DNA of 11,968 nucleotides from Treponema sp. (GCA_031264395.1 JAISEB010000147.1:1-11968); one strand, 5' to 3'. Positions 1 through 7,025 are shown, counted from the first letter of the stretch. Notes: a model not told the origin generated them from the sequence alone. Translations and numbers: made by a program.

Positions 1-29
1 CTCTTCAGGCGGCCGCACGTCAAACATAG
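1..29 (+). CDS. possible 3' end of an upstream gene (partial)
   Basis: One frame from the left edge is open and ends in TAG at 27-29, reading ...LQAAARQT. The stop lies 11 bases before the ferredoxin start, which is the usual gap in this window. Eight residues are too few to assign a family. It may be chance rather than the tail of a gene. Confidence 0.25.
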
Positions 30-40
30 GGGGAGGCCGT

Positions 41-262
41 ATGGCCAGAAAGGGAAAGGTCGAAATAGACCGGGAATTGTGCAAGGGATGCCTGCTCTGT
101 ATCAGGGCGTGTCCCGTAAAGGCGCTGGAACAGGACGCCGAATCGAATTCTTCGGGTTCTTATCCGTCAAAGGCCGTTTACGCCGAAAAGTGTATTGCGT
201 GCGGGAATTGTTTTGAAGTATGTCCTGACGTCTGTATTCAGGTCTACGATCTGGGCGCTTAG
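41..262 (+). CDS. 2[4Fe-4S] ferredoxin subunit of 2-oxoacid:ferredoxin oxidoreductase
   Basis: A 73-residue ferredoxin-like protein that probably carries electrons from the 2-oxoacid oxidoreductase core to external ferredoxin in the cytoplasm. Two cluster motifs are visible: CxxCxxCxxxCP at C14, C17, C20 and C24, and a second at C51, C54, C57 and C61. C65 is an extra cysteine. The 26-residue linker between the motifs is longer than in minimal clostridial ferredoxins, as is usual for the delta subunits of KorABCD/VorABCD-type enzymes. The ATG at 41 follows a GGGGGAGG ribosome binding site. The gene lies 27 bases before the alpha subunit, and the order delta-alpha-beta-gamma is typical of four-subunit enzymes. 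A free-standing ferredoxin is less likely given that position. Confidence 0.9.
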   Translation: MARKGKVEIDRELCKGCLLCIRACPVKALEQDAESNSSGSYPSKAVYAEKCIACGNCFEVCPDVCIQVYDLGA

Positions 263-289
263 GGCCCGTGTGTACAGGAGACATCTGCG

Positions 290-1405
290 TTGAACAGTGA
301 AAAGGTACTGATGAAGGGAAACGAGGCCATAGCGGAAGCGGCCCTCAGGGCGGGCTGCCGGGCCTATTTTGGGTATCCCATTACGCCCCAGAATGAAATT
401 ATCGCCTATATGGCCCGGAACATGATGGCCAGGGGCGGTGTTTTTATACAGGCCGAAAGCGAAACGGCGGCTGTCAATATGGTGTACGGCGCTTCCTGCG
501 CCGGTGTCCGCGCCATGACAAGTTCCTCAAGCCCCGGCGTAAGCCTTAAACAGGAAGGAATTTCCTACGCCGCCGGCGCCGACGTGCCGCTGGTGCTGGT
601 CAACGTGATGCGGGGCGGTCCGGGGCTGGGCTCCATAGCCCCCGCCCAGAGCGATTATTTTCAGTCTACCCGGGGAGGCGGCCACGGCGATTACCGCTGT
701 ATAGTGCTTGCCCCCTGGAGCGTGCAGGAATCGGCGGATCTTACCTTTCTTGCCTTTGACCTGGCGGACAAATACCGCATGCCGGTCATCGTGCTTGCCG
801 ACGGCATGATAGGCCAGATGATGGAAGGGGTGGTTCTGCCGCCCGCGTTTCCGGCCGGCAGTCTGCCCGCGCGGGACTGGACCGTCGGCCGCATGGCCGG
901 GACGGCCAAAGACGGGGCGGCCCGCGCTTCCCGTCATATTACGTCCATTCATCTTGTGCCCGAGGAGCTTGAGGAAAAGACCCGTTCGCGCTTTGAGCGT
1001 TACGAAACGATCAAGGCCGCGGAGACACGCTTTGAATACACCGCGCCCGCGGCGTCAGGCGGTCCGGGCGCGGACGCGGACGCGGATTTGACGCTTGTCG
1101 CCTACGGCACTTCGGCGCGGGTGTGCCTTGGCGCGAAGATGCTGGCCGAAAAGGAGGGCATACGGACGGGGCTTTTCAGGCCCGTTACCCTCTGGCCCTT
1201 TCCTCATGAGGCGCTGGAAAAGGCGGCCGGGACGGGACCCGTCCTTACCGTGGAAATGAGCCTTGGACAGCTTGTGGAAGACGTAAAACTCTCTGTTCTG
1301 GGCAAGGCTCCTGTCCATCTTCTGGGCCATTCGGGCGGGGTAATTCCCTCCGAAGAGGAAGTGTTCGCGGAAATAAAACGCATCTTGGGAAGGAAAAGGG
1401 CATGA
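290..1405 (+). CDS. vorB: 2-oxoacid:ferredoxin oxidoreductase alpha subunit, VorB type (3-methyl-2-oxobutanoate dehydrogenase)
   Basis: Alpha subunit of a CoA-acylating 2-oxoacid:ferredoxin oxidoreductase (2-oxoacid + CoA + oxidised ferredoxin to acyl-CoA + CO2 + reduced ferredoxin). The N-terminal pyrimidine-binding domain occupies about residues 8-200 and shows MKGNEA, GYPITP (28-33), QAESE (54-58), a TSSSSPGVSLKQEG stretch and NVMRGGPGLG. A transketolase-C-like domain follows at about 262-365. The wording of these motifs matches the family annotated as VorB, so 2-oxoisovalerate is the likely substrate. 2-oxoglutarate (KorA) cannot be excluded from sequence alone. The TTG start at 290 is preceded by AGGAG at 276-280 with nine bases of spacing. 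The next ATG, at 311, would remove the conserved N-terminal lead-in. Its stop overlaps the beta-subunit start as ATGA, which implies translational coupling. Residues near 255-262 hold a small GADADADAD run coded by a GCGGAC tandem repeat. Confidence 0.92.
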   Translation: MNSEKVLMKGNEAIAEAALRAGCRAYFGYPITPQNEIIAYMARNMMARGGVFIQAESETAAVNMVYGASCAGVRAMTSSSSPGVSLKQEGISYAAGADVPLVLVNVMRGGPGLGSIAPAQSDYFQSTRGGGHGDYRCIVLAPWSVQESADLTFLAFDLADKYRMPVIVLADGMIGQMMEGVVLPPAFPAGSLPARDWTVGRMAGTAKDGAARASRHITSIHLVPEELEEKTRSRFERYETIKAAETRFEYTAPAASGGPGADADADLTLVAYGTSARVCLGAKMLAEKEGIRTGLFRPVTLWPFPHEALEKAAGTGPVLTVEMSLGQLVEDVKLSVLGKAPVHLLGHSGGVIPSEEEVFAEIKRILGRKRA

Positions 1406-2145
1406 AGCAAATACACGGATTTCCAAAGAGCCTTTACAGGGTTCCCACCAAATATTGCGGCGGCTGCGGCCACGGGGTAATACACCGTATTATCACCGAA
1501 CTGATAGACGAAATGGGGCTGCGTGAAAAGGCCGTCATCACAAACCCGGTGGGCTGCGCCATTTGGGCGGATCTCTACTTCGATTTTGATTCGGTCCAGC
1601 CGCCCCACGGCAGGACCCCCGCCGCGGCCACCGGGGTCAAGCGCGTTCTCCCCGATCATTTGGTGATCTGCTATCAGGGCGACGGGGACATGGCGGCCAT
1701 AGGCACCGCGGAAATGATACACGCGGCGAACCGGGGCGAAAAATTCACCACGATCTTTGTGAACAACGCGATCTACGGCATGACGGGCGGCCAGATGGCC
1801 CCCACCACCCTTATAGGGCAGAAAGCCTCCACCGCCCCCGAAGGGCGCGATCCGGGGGAGGCCGGCATGGGATACCCTATGAGGGTGTCCGAGCTTCTGG
1901 CCGTTCTGGACGGGACCCGTTACATAGCTCGCGGGGCGGTAAACAGCGCCCCAAACGTCCGCAAGACCAGGCAGTACATACGCAGGGCCTTTGAGGCCCA
2001 GATGCGCGGCGAAGGCTTTACCATGGTGGAAGTCCTTTCACAGTGCCCCACCAACTGGGGCATGGAGCCCGTTCAGTCTGTTGAATGGCTGGAACAGCAC
2101 ATGATACCTGTCTTCCCCCTTGGTGAAATCAAAAATACCTTATAG
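1402..2145 (+). CDS. 2-oxoacid:ferredoxin oxidoreductase beta subunit (TPP-binding)
   Basis: Catalytic TPP-binding subunit of 247 residues. The thiamine diphosphate and Mg2+ motif begins GDGD at 93-96 and ends NN at 121-122, the classic GDG...NN spacing. Candidate ligands of the internal [4Fe-4S] cluster are C19 and C22 (in CGGCGHG), C52 (in NPVGCA) and C215 (in QCPTNWG), placed as in archaeal and bacterial VOR/KOR beta subunits. The start overlaps the alpha-subunit stop by four bases, so equimolar synthesis by coupled translation is likely. The length is slightly short of the usual 250-300 residues but complete in its motifs. Substrate choice cannot be read from this subunit. Confidence 0.93.
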   Translation: MKQIHGFPKSLYRVPTKYCGGCGHGVIHRIITELIDEMGLREKAVITNPVGCAIWADLYFDFDSVQPPHGRTPAAATGVKRVLPDHLVICYQGDGDMAAIGTAEMIHAANRGEKFTTIFVNNAIYGMTGGQMAPTTLIGQKASTAPEGRDPGEAGMGYPMRVSELLAVLDGTRYIARGAVNSAPNVRKTRQYIRRAFEAQMRGEGFTMVEVLSQCPTNWGMEPVQSVEWLEQHMIPVFPLGEIKNTL

Positions 2146-2162
2146 GGAATTTTTTTCAAAGC

Positions 2163-2181
2163 AGGGCCCGGTCCGGGCCCT
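2163..2181 (+). promoter_or_regulatory. perfect GC-rich inverted repeat between beta and gamma genes
   Basis: AGGGCCCG, a GTC loop, then CGGGCCCT: an 8-bp perfect stem in the 62-base gap after the beta gene, ending 26 bases before the gamma start. No T-run follows on either strand, so it does not look like an intrinsic terminator. It could stabilise or attenuate the downstream mRNA; this is inference. The 8-mer AGGGCCCG also occurs once at 261-268, just after the ferredoxin gene, where it has no partner arm. Confidence 0.6.
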
Positions 2182-2207
2182 ATGTATGTTTCCCGGGAGA
2201 GTGTTTG

Positions 2208-2744
2208 ATGACGGAAAAGAGTTTTTTTGCCGGTTTCGGCGGCCAGGGAATAGTGTCCCTTGGCCAGATATGGGTGTACTGCGCCATGAAAGAGGGGAAG
2301 AACGTTACCTTTTTTCCCTTTTACGGCGCCGAAAAACGGGGCGGCATAGCCAGAGCCGGCGTCATTGTCTCCGACAGCGAGATCGCAAGCCCCCTTGTAA
2401 CAACGCCCGATTCGGCGCTGGTGATGAACGGCGATTCTCTTCCCCTCTGCGAAGGCATCCTTAAAGACGGCGGGCTTCTGGTGATCAATTCAACGCTGGT
2501 AAAGGAAGAGCCCGCACGGCAGAGGCTCAGGGTCGTAAGGCTCGAGGCCACATCGCTCGCCGAAAAAATAGGGAATGTCCGTTTTGCCAACATGGTCGCT
2601 CTGGGCGCCATGGCCCGGCTTACGGGGGCCCTTTCCGTTACAAATATAGAGGAAATTTTACGGGACTTTTTTACGCCCGACAAGCACAAATTTATCCCCA
2701 TGAATGTAAAAGCCATACAGGCGGGTTTTGAGGCGGCCGCGTAG
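2208..2744 (+). CDS. 2-oxoacid:ferredoxin oxidoreductase gamma subunit
   Basis: Gamma subunit of the same enzyme (POR_C/gamma family), 178 residues. In related enzymes this subunit contributes to CoA binding and completes the complex. The family motif GFGGQG lies close to the N-terminus (residues 9-14), followed by FPFYGAEKRGGIARAGVIVSD, typical of the fold. I chose the ATG at 2208 rather than the adjacent in-frame TTG at 2205 because GGGAGAG at 2195-2201 gives six bases of spacing to the ATG. The gap to the beta gene is larger than elsewhere in the operon and contains the hairpin at 2163-2181. The stop codon directly abuts the start of the next gene. Confidence 0.9.
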   Translation: MTEKSFFAGFGGQGIVSLGQIWVYCAMKEGKNVTFFPFYGAEKRGGIARAGVIVSDSEIASPLVTTPDSALVMNGDSLPLCEGILKDGGLLVINSTLVKEEPARQRLRVVRLEATSLAEKIGNVRFANMVALGAMARLTGALSVTNIEEILRDFFTPDKHKFIPMNVKAIQAGFEAAA

Positions 2745-3716
2745 ATGCGGGGAAGGCCGTCTTTTCCGGTTCTCGCGTTTGTTTTCCTGCCGCTCGCCGT
2801 TTTCCCCCTTTGGGCCATTCCCAAACCGGCGGCGTCCTCGGATCTGGTCTTCCGCGGTTCCACAAGGCCCGAGGCGGAGCTTACCTTTAACCAGCGTTTT
2901 ATTTTCCCGGCGTTCCGGGGCTCAAGTCCTTTGACGCTGGACAACAATGTGGAAACGATCCTTTCGGTAACAATGACCCCCGTTTCCCTTAAAGGCGGCG
3001 CCGAGGCCGTGTTCACCCCCGTCTCCTTTTTCAGACTGTCCGCCGGGGCCAGGCTGGGCTCCGGGTGGAACATCACCCTTGCCGGCAGGCATCTGTACGG
3101 CCTTGCCTTTAATGTGCCGGAAAACAGCCGGGCGGCGGCGTTTTCGGGCGGCAGCAAAAAATCGGTGATACGGAATTCCGCTTTTGACGGCGTGGTGTGG
3201 AAAGCCTACGGGGGAAGCGCCTTCCAGTTTGACACGGCGGCCCTGTGGCCGGGCGACTGGCATCATATCGTGTTCCGCGCCTACAACGAGGTGAATTACA
3301 AGGCCTACACACAGGCGGGGAGCGGGGAAACCTGGGTTTACGAGGTAAACGAAGAGGAAAACAGAAACGGCTGGAATTATTACGGCCAGTTCTTTATCGG
3401 GTATCAGATGCCCTTTTTGTTTAATCTGGCGGGTATCCAGATTGAGGTGGACCGGTTCCTGTACAATACGCCGGGCGGCAGCTTTTGGGGCGATACTCTG
3501 GGCCGGTGGATCTTCTCGGGCGCGTTTAACTGCGCCGTCGCCCCCCGTTTCGACGCGCTGGTTGCCGTCCAGCTGCGGACCATGCGGAACTACAAGGACG
3601 GGGACCGGAACAACGGCGCCCATTACTTTTACCAGTACCGGGAATTGGACGGAAGATCCCCCCTGCGGCTGGAATTTTACCGTGTTGCCCTGATATTGAG
3701 CTACAGATTCAACTAA
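2745..3716 (+). CDS. putative outer-membrane beta-barrel protein
   Basis: A 323-residue protein I do not recognise as a named family. The first 24 residues look like a Sec signal peptide: RGR, then a hydrophobic run rich in V, F and L, ending PLWA before IPKP. The remainder is rich in alternating aromatic and polar residues (for example YNEVNYKAYTQ, WNYYGQFFIGYQ, HYFYQYRELD). The protein closes on a strand ending in aromatic F then N (LILSYRFN), which resembles the C-terminal strand of outer-membrane barrels. There is no lipobox cysteine after the signal. The ATG follows the gamma-subunit stop with no gap and only a weak upstream GAGG, so its translation is probably coupled. Function is unknown: porin or surface protein are both possible. 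A periplasmic beta-rich protein is the main alternative. Confidence 0.7.
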   Translation: MRGRPSFPVLAFVFLPLAVFPLWAIPKPAASSDLVFRGSTRPEAELTFNQRFIFPAFRGSSPLTLDNNVETILSVTMTPVSLKGGAEAVFTPVSFFRLSAGARLGSGWNITLAGRHLYGLAFNVPENSRAAAFSGGSKKSVIRNSAFDGVVWKAYGGSAFQFDTAALWPGDWHHIVFRAYNEVNYKAYTQAGSGETWVYEVNEEENRNGWNYYGQFFIGYQMPFLFNLAGIQIEVDRFLYNTPGGSFWGDTLGRWIFSGAFNCAVAPRFDALVAVQLRTMRNYKDGDRNNGAHYFYQYRELDGRSPLRLEFYRVALILSYRFN

Positions 3717-3741
3717 AACGGCCGATTATAAATAGGGGAAC

Positions 3742-3767
3742 TCTCTAAAAATTTCAGTTTTAAGAGA
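3742..3767 (+). terminator. weak AT-rich hairpin after the barrel-protein gene
   Basis: TCTCTAAAA (3742-3750) pairs with TTTTAAGAGA (3758-3767) around a 7-base loop, with one bulged A at 3763. Only TTTCC follows. The position, 25 bases after the stop and upstream of the next promoter, suits a transcript end, but the low stability and short T-run make a terminator call tentative. Confidence 0.3.
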
Positions 3768-3780
3768 TTTCCGGCGGAAA
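3768..3780. promoter_or_regulatory. palindrome TTTCCG-G-CGGAAA upstream of the promoter
   Basis: A perfect 6-1-6 inverted repeat centred about 41 bases upstream of the -35 box at 3815. It could be an activator or repressor site. It could also be an RNA hairpin in the 3' end of the preceding transcript. No known regulator is assigned. Confidence 0.25.
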
Positions 3781-3814
3781 CAGTTCCGAAATACCGGATT
3801 TTGGAACCAAATTA

Positions 3815-3844
3815 TTGACAATAGTATTCCGTGACTGATATAAT
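3815..3844 (+). promoter_or_regulatory. sigma-70-type promoter with extended -10
   Basis: TTGACA at 3815-3820 and TATAAT at 3839-3844 both match the consensus perfectly, with an 18-base spacer. TGA directly before TATAAT (3836-3838) gives an extended -10. Transcription is expected near 3850-3852, leaving a leader of about 50 bases before the M23 peptidase start. Surrounding DNA is AT-rich compared with the genes on either side. It probably drives the genes at 3901-6886. Confidence 0.85.
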
Positions 3845-3900
3845 AGATGTGTTTAGTAACCCGGTTGGTTATCAAACGTACATTTTACAAGGGGTGAACG

Positions 3901-4944
3901 GTGGCAGCGGTTCATGATTATAAACGCCTTGAGAACAGCATGGTTCAAAAGGTAAAACATGCCGCGGCGGCCGCGGCGGGCTGCGTCGCCAATTTCTTCA
4001 GGGCTATTTTCCGTTTTCTGAACCGCCGGTACACGGTTGTGTTCGTTCCCCATTCCGAAAAACGGGTGTACAACCTTCACGTTACCGTGCTTTCCATGTG
4101 CGGCTGTTTTCTTGTTCTGGCGGGTTTTCTCGCCGCGTTTTTCTGGTACGGCGCTTCGTACAGCGGCGCGCGGGGCCTTCTTGCGGACAAGGACGGCCGG
4201 CTCCAGGATGTTCAGGCGAATCTTGATCAGCTCCGGGACGAATTATCCCGGCTGCGTCATGAGGCCCGTGAATTCGAGGCGGCCTTTTCGGGAACGCTGT
4301 CTACCCTTGGGGCGGATGTTTCGGGAACGGGCGCTTCCGCTTCCTCCGAATTGTACGGCGATCTTTCATCCTTTTTCGATATCAACGAAACACCCGAAGG
4401 CAGCCTCCGCGAGGTGGACGATGTGCGCCGCCTTGTGGCCTATTTTGCCTCGATAAAGGAGCCTGTCAGGGAAATAGGCACATTGCTGGATTCCCAGAGC
4501 GCCCTTTTAACGGAAATTCCCAGCATCTGGCCCATCAAGGGCGGCATAGGGCATATTTCCATGTTCTTCGGCCAGAACGAGCATCCCTTTAGCGGGCAGT
4601 ATTACATACACAAGGGCATCGATCTTTCAACCTACCGTTCCGGGGACCCCATCGTGGCTACCGCGGACGGCCAGGTGGTGACCATAGACTACGACAACGA
4701 CGGTTTCGGCAATTCCCTTATCATCAAGCACAAACACGGGTACTACACCCGGTACGCCCACATGCAGGGTTTCAAGGTGAAGATAGGCCAGCGGGTTCAG
4801 CAGCACGAGGTAATAGGCTGGATAGGCAACACCGGTCTTTCTACCGGGCCCCATCTGCATTACGAGGTTCATGTGGGTTCGGACGTGGTGGACCCGTACA
4901 AATACATTAATATCCGTTCCAGTATCGCGAAAAACGGGCGGTAG
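3901..4944 (+). CDS. membrane-anchored M23 family metallopeptidase
   Basis: A 347-residue peptidoglycan endopeptidase-like protein. The cytoplasmic N-terminus is followed by one transmembrane segment at about 61-83. A heptad-like segment at about 93-128 looks like a periplasmic coiled coil. The LytM/M23 domain spans about 208-335. Expected zinc ligands are present: H237 and D241 (HKGID) and H320 of the HLH motif (318-320); H287 and H318 fit the catalytic histidines. An intact site suggests an active enzyme rather than a degenerate LytM regulator. The GTG start is supported by AAGGGG at 3889-3894 with six bases of spacing; the first internal ATG is codon 14 and has a poor site. The bactofilin gene follows after ten bases, an arrangement known from cell-shape systems such as Helicobacter Csd1-CcmA, so a role in cell curvature or wall remodelling is inferred. 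Confidence 0.9.
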   Translation: MAAVHDYKRLENSMVQKVKHAAAAAAGCVANFFRAIFRFLNRRYTVVFVPHSEKRVYNLHVTVLSMCGCFLVLAGFLAAFFWYGASYSGARGLLADKDGRLQDVQANLDQLRDELSRLRHEAREFEAAFSGTLSTLGADVSGTGASASSELYGDLSSFFDINETPEGSLREVDDVRRLVAYFASIKEPVREIGTLLDSQSALLTEIPSIWPIKGGIGHISMFFGQNEHPFSGQYYIHKGIDLSTYRSGDPIVATADGQVVTIDYDNDGFGNSLIIKHKHGYYTRYAHMQGFKVKIGQRVQQHEVIGWIGNTGLSTGPHLHYEVHVGSDVVDPYKYINIRSSIAKNGR

Positions 4945-4954
4945 GGTCCGCGGT

Positions 4955-5389
4955 ATGGCCGTTGGCAAACGTGAAGATTTCTCAATAAACACCATTATCG
5001 GCCCCAACACGCGGGTAAACGGGGATCTTGAAACCGGCGGGTTTACCCGTGTGGACGGCAGCATACAGGGAAACCTCAGCGCCTCGGGCAGGGTTGTTAT
5101 TGGTGAAAAAGCCCGTCTTAAAAGCAGCGTCTCCGGAACGTCCGTTACCATAGGCGGCGTGGTATACGGAAACGTGCTCGCCAGCGAGCGGCTCGTTATC
5201 CTTTCTACCGCGCTGGTTATGGGCGACATCATAACGCGGCGCATTCAGGCCGACGAAGGCTGCCTTATCCACGGCAGGGTGTCCGTATGCGTTACCGAAG
5301 AAGGCTTGAACAGGGCCCTGTCCGAATACCGGGACATACAGGGCATACGGTCCGCGCTGCCCCGGTTCAAAAGCCATGGCCAAAGTTGA
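4955..5389 (+). CDS. bactofilin (CcmA family)
   Basis: A 144-residue bactofilin, a cytoskeletal polymer protein that scaffolds wall enzymes at the inner membrane. The core at about residues 10-115 shows the repeating right-handed beta-helix pattern with regular glycines: NTRVNGDLETGGFTRVDGSIQGNL, then GRVVIGEKARLKSSVSG, GVVYGNVLAS and ALVMGDI. The ATG at 4955 is chosen because bactofilin homology begins there; a longer in-frame reading from 4871 lies inside the M23 gene and gives a tryptophan- and arginine-rich non-family extension. The ribosome binding site is weak (GTAGGG at 4941-4946), which overlaps the M23 stop codon and fits coupled translation. Its C-terminus overlaps the next gene by 14 bases. 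Confidence 0.92.
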   Translation: MAVGKREDFSINTIIGPNTRVNGDLETGGFTRVDGSIQGNLSASGRVVIGEKARLKSSVSGTSVTIGGVVYGNVLASERLVILSTALVMGDIITRRIQADEGCLIHGRVSVCVTEEGLNRALSEYRDIQGIRSALPRFKSHGQS

Positions 5390-5921
5390 TTCCCCCGATA
5401 TTCTCTATTTGAATCCCGCCGCCGCCGGAATCAAGCCGGATGCAAGGAAGGAAAAACCGCGTGTTGGAAAGGGGCGTCTTTCCCGTTTTTCGTCGGCCCT
5501 TGACGCGGCCGGAAAAGCCGAAGCCGCGGACGGGCCCTTCCGCGACCTTCCCGTTTCCGGTGAAACGGTGGATCTCCTCATGAAAGAGGTTCTTGGCGCG
5601 GGTGAAGAACTGCGGAAAAGGCCCCTTCCCGGTGAAATTCTCCGTTACAAGCAGGCGGTGCGGGATTTTATGCACTATGTGGTTGAAAACGGCTTTGCCG
5701 TGGACAGGGTCGAAGGCATTCCCAATTATCTCAGGCCCGCGTACCGGGGCGGGCGGGGAACGCCCGAATCCCAGTCGGGCCAGCCTTATGTCAGTGTCCG
5801 GATTGTGGACAAAAAGCTGGAGGATCTGGCGGCGGACATCCTTTCGGGACAGGCGGATCAGCTTGAACTGGCCTCTCGCCTTGAGGAAATTACCGGACTT
5901 CTGGTAGACTTGCTGCAGTAA
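5376..5921 (+). CDS. YaaR (DUF327) family protein
   Basis: A 181-residue soluble protein. The first 50 or so residues are basic and low in predicted structure. From about residue 60 onward it is mostly helical and matches the YaaR/DUF327 pattern: RYKQAVRDFMHYVVENGF near residue 90-107 and the closing YVSVRIVDKKLEDLAADIL...QLELASRLEEITGLLVDLLQ. The molecular function of the family is unsettled. There is no clear Shine-Dalgarno sequence before the ATG, and the gene overlaps the bactofilin 3' end by 14 bases, so coupled translation is likely. The RicT gene follows 14 bases later. In Bacillus the yaaR and yaaT genes are also close neighbours, though with holB between them. Confidence 0.8.
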   Translation: MAKVDSPDILYLNPAAAGIKPDARKEKPRVGKGRLSRFSSALDAAGKAEAADGPFRDLPVSGETVDLLMKEVLGAGEELRKRPLPGEILRYKQAVRDFMHYVVENGFAVDRVEGIPNYLRPAYRGGRGTPESQSGQPYVSVRIVDKKLEDLAADILSGQADQLELASRLEEITGLLVDLLQ

Positions 5922-5935
5922 AACAACGAGGTTAC

Positions 5936-6886
5936 ATGAGCGATTCTTTTGAAGATGAAATAGATGAAGATATTTCTTCGCTGGAAGATAACCCTTCCGA
6001 GCTTGAAGAAACCGAGGTTATCACCGGCGCGGGGGAAACGGGCGAAGCGATAGCCCCGGATATGCCGGTGTACCGGCTCCGCCTTCTCTATTCACAGGAA
6101 ACTTTTCCCGCGGTCTACAGGGGAGATTCCCTTGCCCCCCGCGACATGGTGCTTGTCCCCACCCGTTTTGGCCGGGATCTGGCCCAGGTCATAGGCCCGG
6201 TACAGGGTACTTTTTCCGCATCCGAGCTGGCCTGGATAGAGCGGGTCGCCACGGAAGAGGATCTTGCCAAGGCCTGCCACAACCACGGCCAGGAACAGGA
6301 GGCCTTCCGCATCTGCCGGGAAAAGATCGAAAACCACCGGCTGGAAATGAAGCTGGTTTCGGTGCACTACCTTCTTGAGGAGCCCAAGATACTCTTTTTC
6401 TTTACCGCGGAAAACCGGGTGGATTTCCGGGAACTGGTTAAGGATCTGGTCGGCATATTCCGTACCCGCATAGAGCTGAGGCAGATTGGCGTCAGGGACG
6501 AGGCGAGGGTAACAGGAGGGCTGGGGGTCTGCGGCAGGGGCTATTGCTGCCATATGGTGTCGGACAAGCTCAAGCCCGTTTCCATAAAAATGGCAAAAGA
6601 TCAGAACCTTTCCCTTAATTCCATGAAAATATCGGGGCCCTGCGGGCGGCTGCTTTGCTGTCTTTCCTATGAGCATTGTTTTTACAGCGAACAGCGCCGC
6701 CTTATGCCCTCCGAAGGGGCCAGAATCAGCCATGGCGGCGCGCAGTGGAAGGTCATGGAGGTGAACGTCGTGCTGGGACAGATAAGGCTCGGCGCCGAAG
6801 ACGGGCGCGTGCTTACCCTGCCCGCCTCCCGCTTCCGGCGGGCCGATAACAAGTGGACCCTCACCGAAGAAGGTGAAGGGGAATAA
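5936..6886 (+). CDS. ricT: PSP1 domain protein, RicT (YaaT) family
   Basis: A 316-residue cytoplasmic protein of the RicT/YaaT family. In Bacillus subtilis RicT joins RicA and RicF in an iron-sulfur complex that affects RNase Y-dependent mRNA maturation, sporulation and biofilm formation. Residues 1-40 are a strongly acidic leader that is longer than in Bacillus. The PSP1 domain covers about 44-245 and holds the characteristic cysteine sets: C199, C204 and C205 in GVCGRGYCC, and C236, C241 and C242 in GPCGRLLCC, with C248 close by. Between them lies PVSIKMAKDQNLSLN, a family hallmark. The ATG has ACGAGG at 5926-5931 with four bases of spacing. No ricA or ricF is visible here, so whether it works in the same complex in this organism is unknown. 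Confidence 0.88.
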   Translation: MSDSFEDEIDEDISSLEDNPSELEETEVITGAGETGEAIAPDMPVYRLRLLYSQETFPAVYRGDSLAPRDMVLVPTRFGRDLAQVIGPVQGTFSASELAWIERVATEEDLAKACHNHGQEQEAFRICREKIENHRLEMKLVSVHYLLEEPKILFFFTAENRVDFRELVKDLVGIFRTRIELRQIGVRDEARVTGGLGVCGRGYCCHMVSDKLKPVSIKMAKDQNLSLNSMKISGPCGRLLCCLSYEHCFYSEQRRLMPSEGARISHGGAQWKVMEVNVVLGQIRLGAEDGRVLTLPASRFRRADNKWTLTEEGEGE

Positions 6887-6907
6887 GGGCGCTCCTTAAA
6901 AATGCAT

Positions 6908-7025
6908 GTTTTGAAGAAAAAATTTACCGCAAGGTCGAAGAAGTCGAAGAAGGAAGAGAAAGCGAAACTTTGTACCGAAACTTTTTCGACTTCTTTAACT
7001 TTGCGGTTAAAAATTCTTCCAAAAC
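6908..7025. repeat. imperfect 118-bp inverted repeat (MITE- or REP-like)
   Basis: The arms begin GTTTTG (6908-6913) and end CAAAAC (7020-7025). Inside, ACCGCAA (6926-6932) faces TTGCGGT (7001-7007), and AAGAAGTCGAA (6938-6948) faces TTCGACTTCTT (6985-6995), with a few mismatches between. The left arm has a 9-bp tandem GTCGAAGAA at 6934-6942 and 6943-6951. The central part has CGAAACTTT twice, at 6963-6971 and 6976-6984. The ACCGCAA core recalls dispersed palindromic repeats in many bacterial genomes. As RNA it would fold into a long hairpin after ricT. Only one copy is in the window, so dispersal is unproven. Confidence 0.65.

Noticed and set aside
2120..2464. 114-residue plus-strand frame across the beta-gamma junction
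   Set aside because: Out of frame with the gamma subunit, arginine-rich, and no family match.
2321..3157. 278-residue open frame on the minus strand
   Set aside because: It lies opposite the gamma subunit and barrel genes, which have clear homology or signal features. Its product is low-complexity and unlike a known family; high GC keeps antisense frames open.
2922..3623. 233-residue open frame on the minus strand
   Set aside because: Shadow of the barrel-protein gene, with no ribosome binding site or recognisable domain.
4871..4954. Longer start of the bactofilin inside the M23 gene
   Set aside because: The extra residues are not bactofilin-like and the reading overlaps the conserved end of the M23 domain.
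6092..6733. 213-residue open frame on the minus strand
   Set aside because: Directly opposite the conserved RicT PSP1 domain; no family features.
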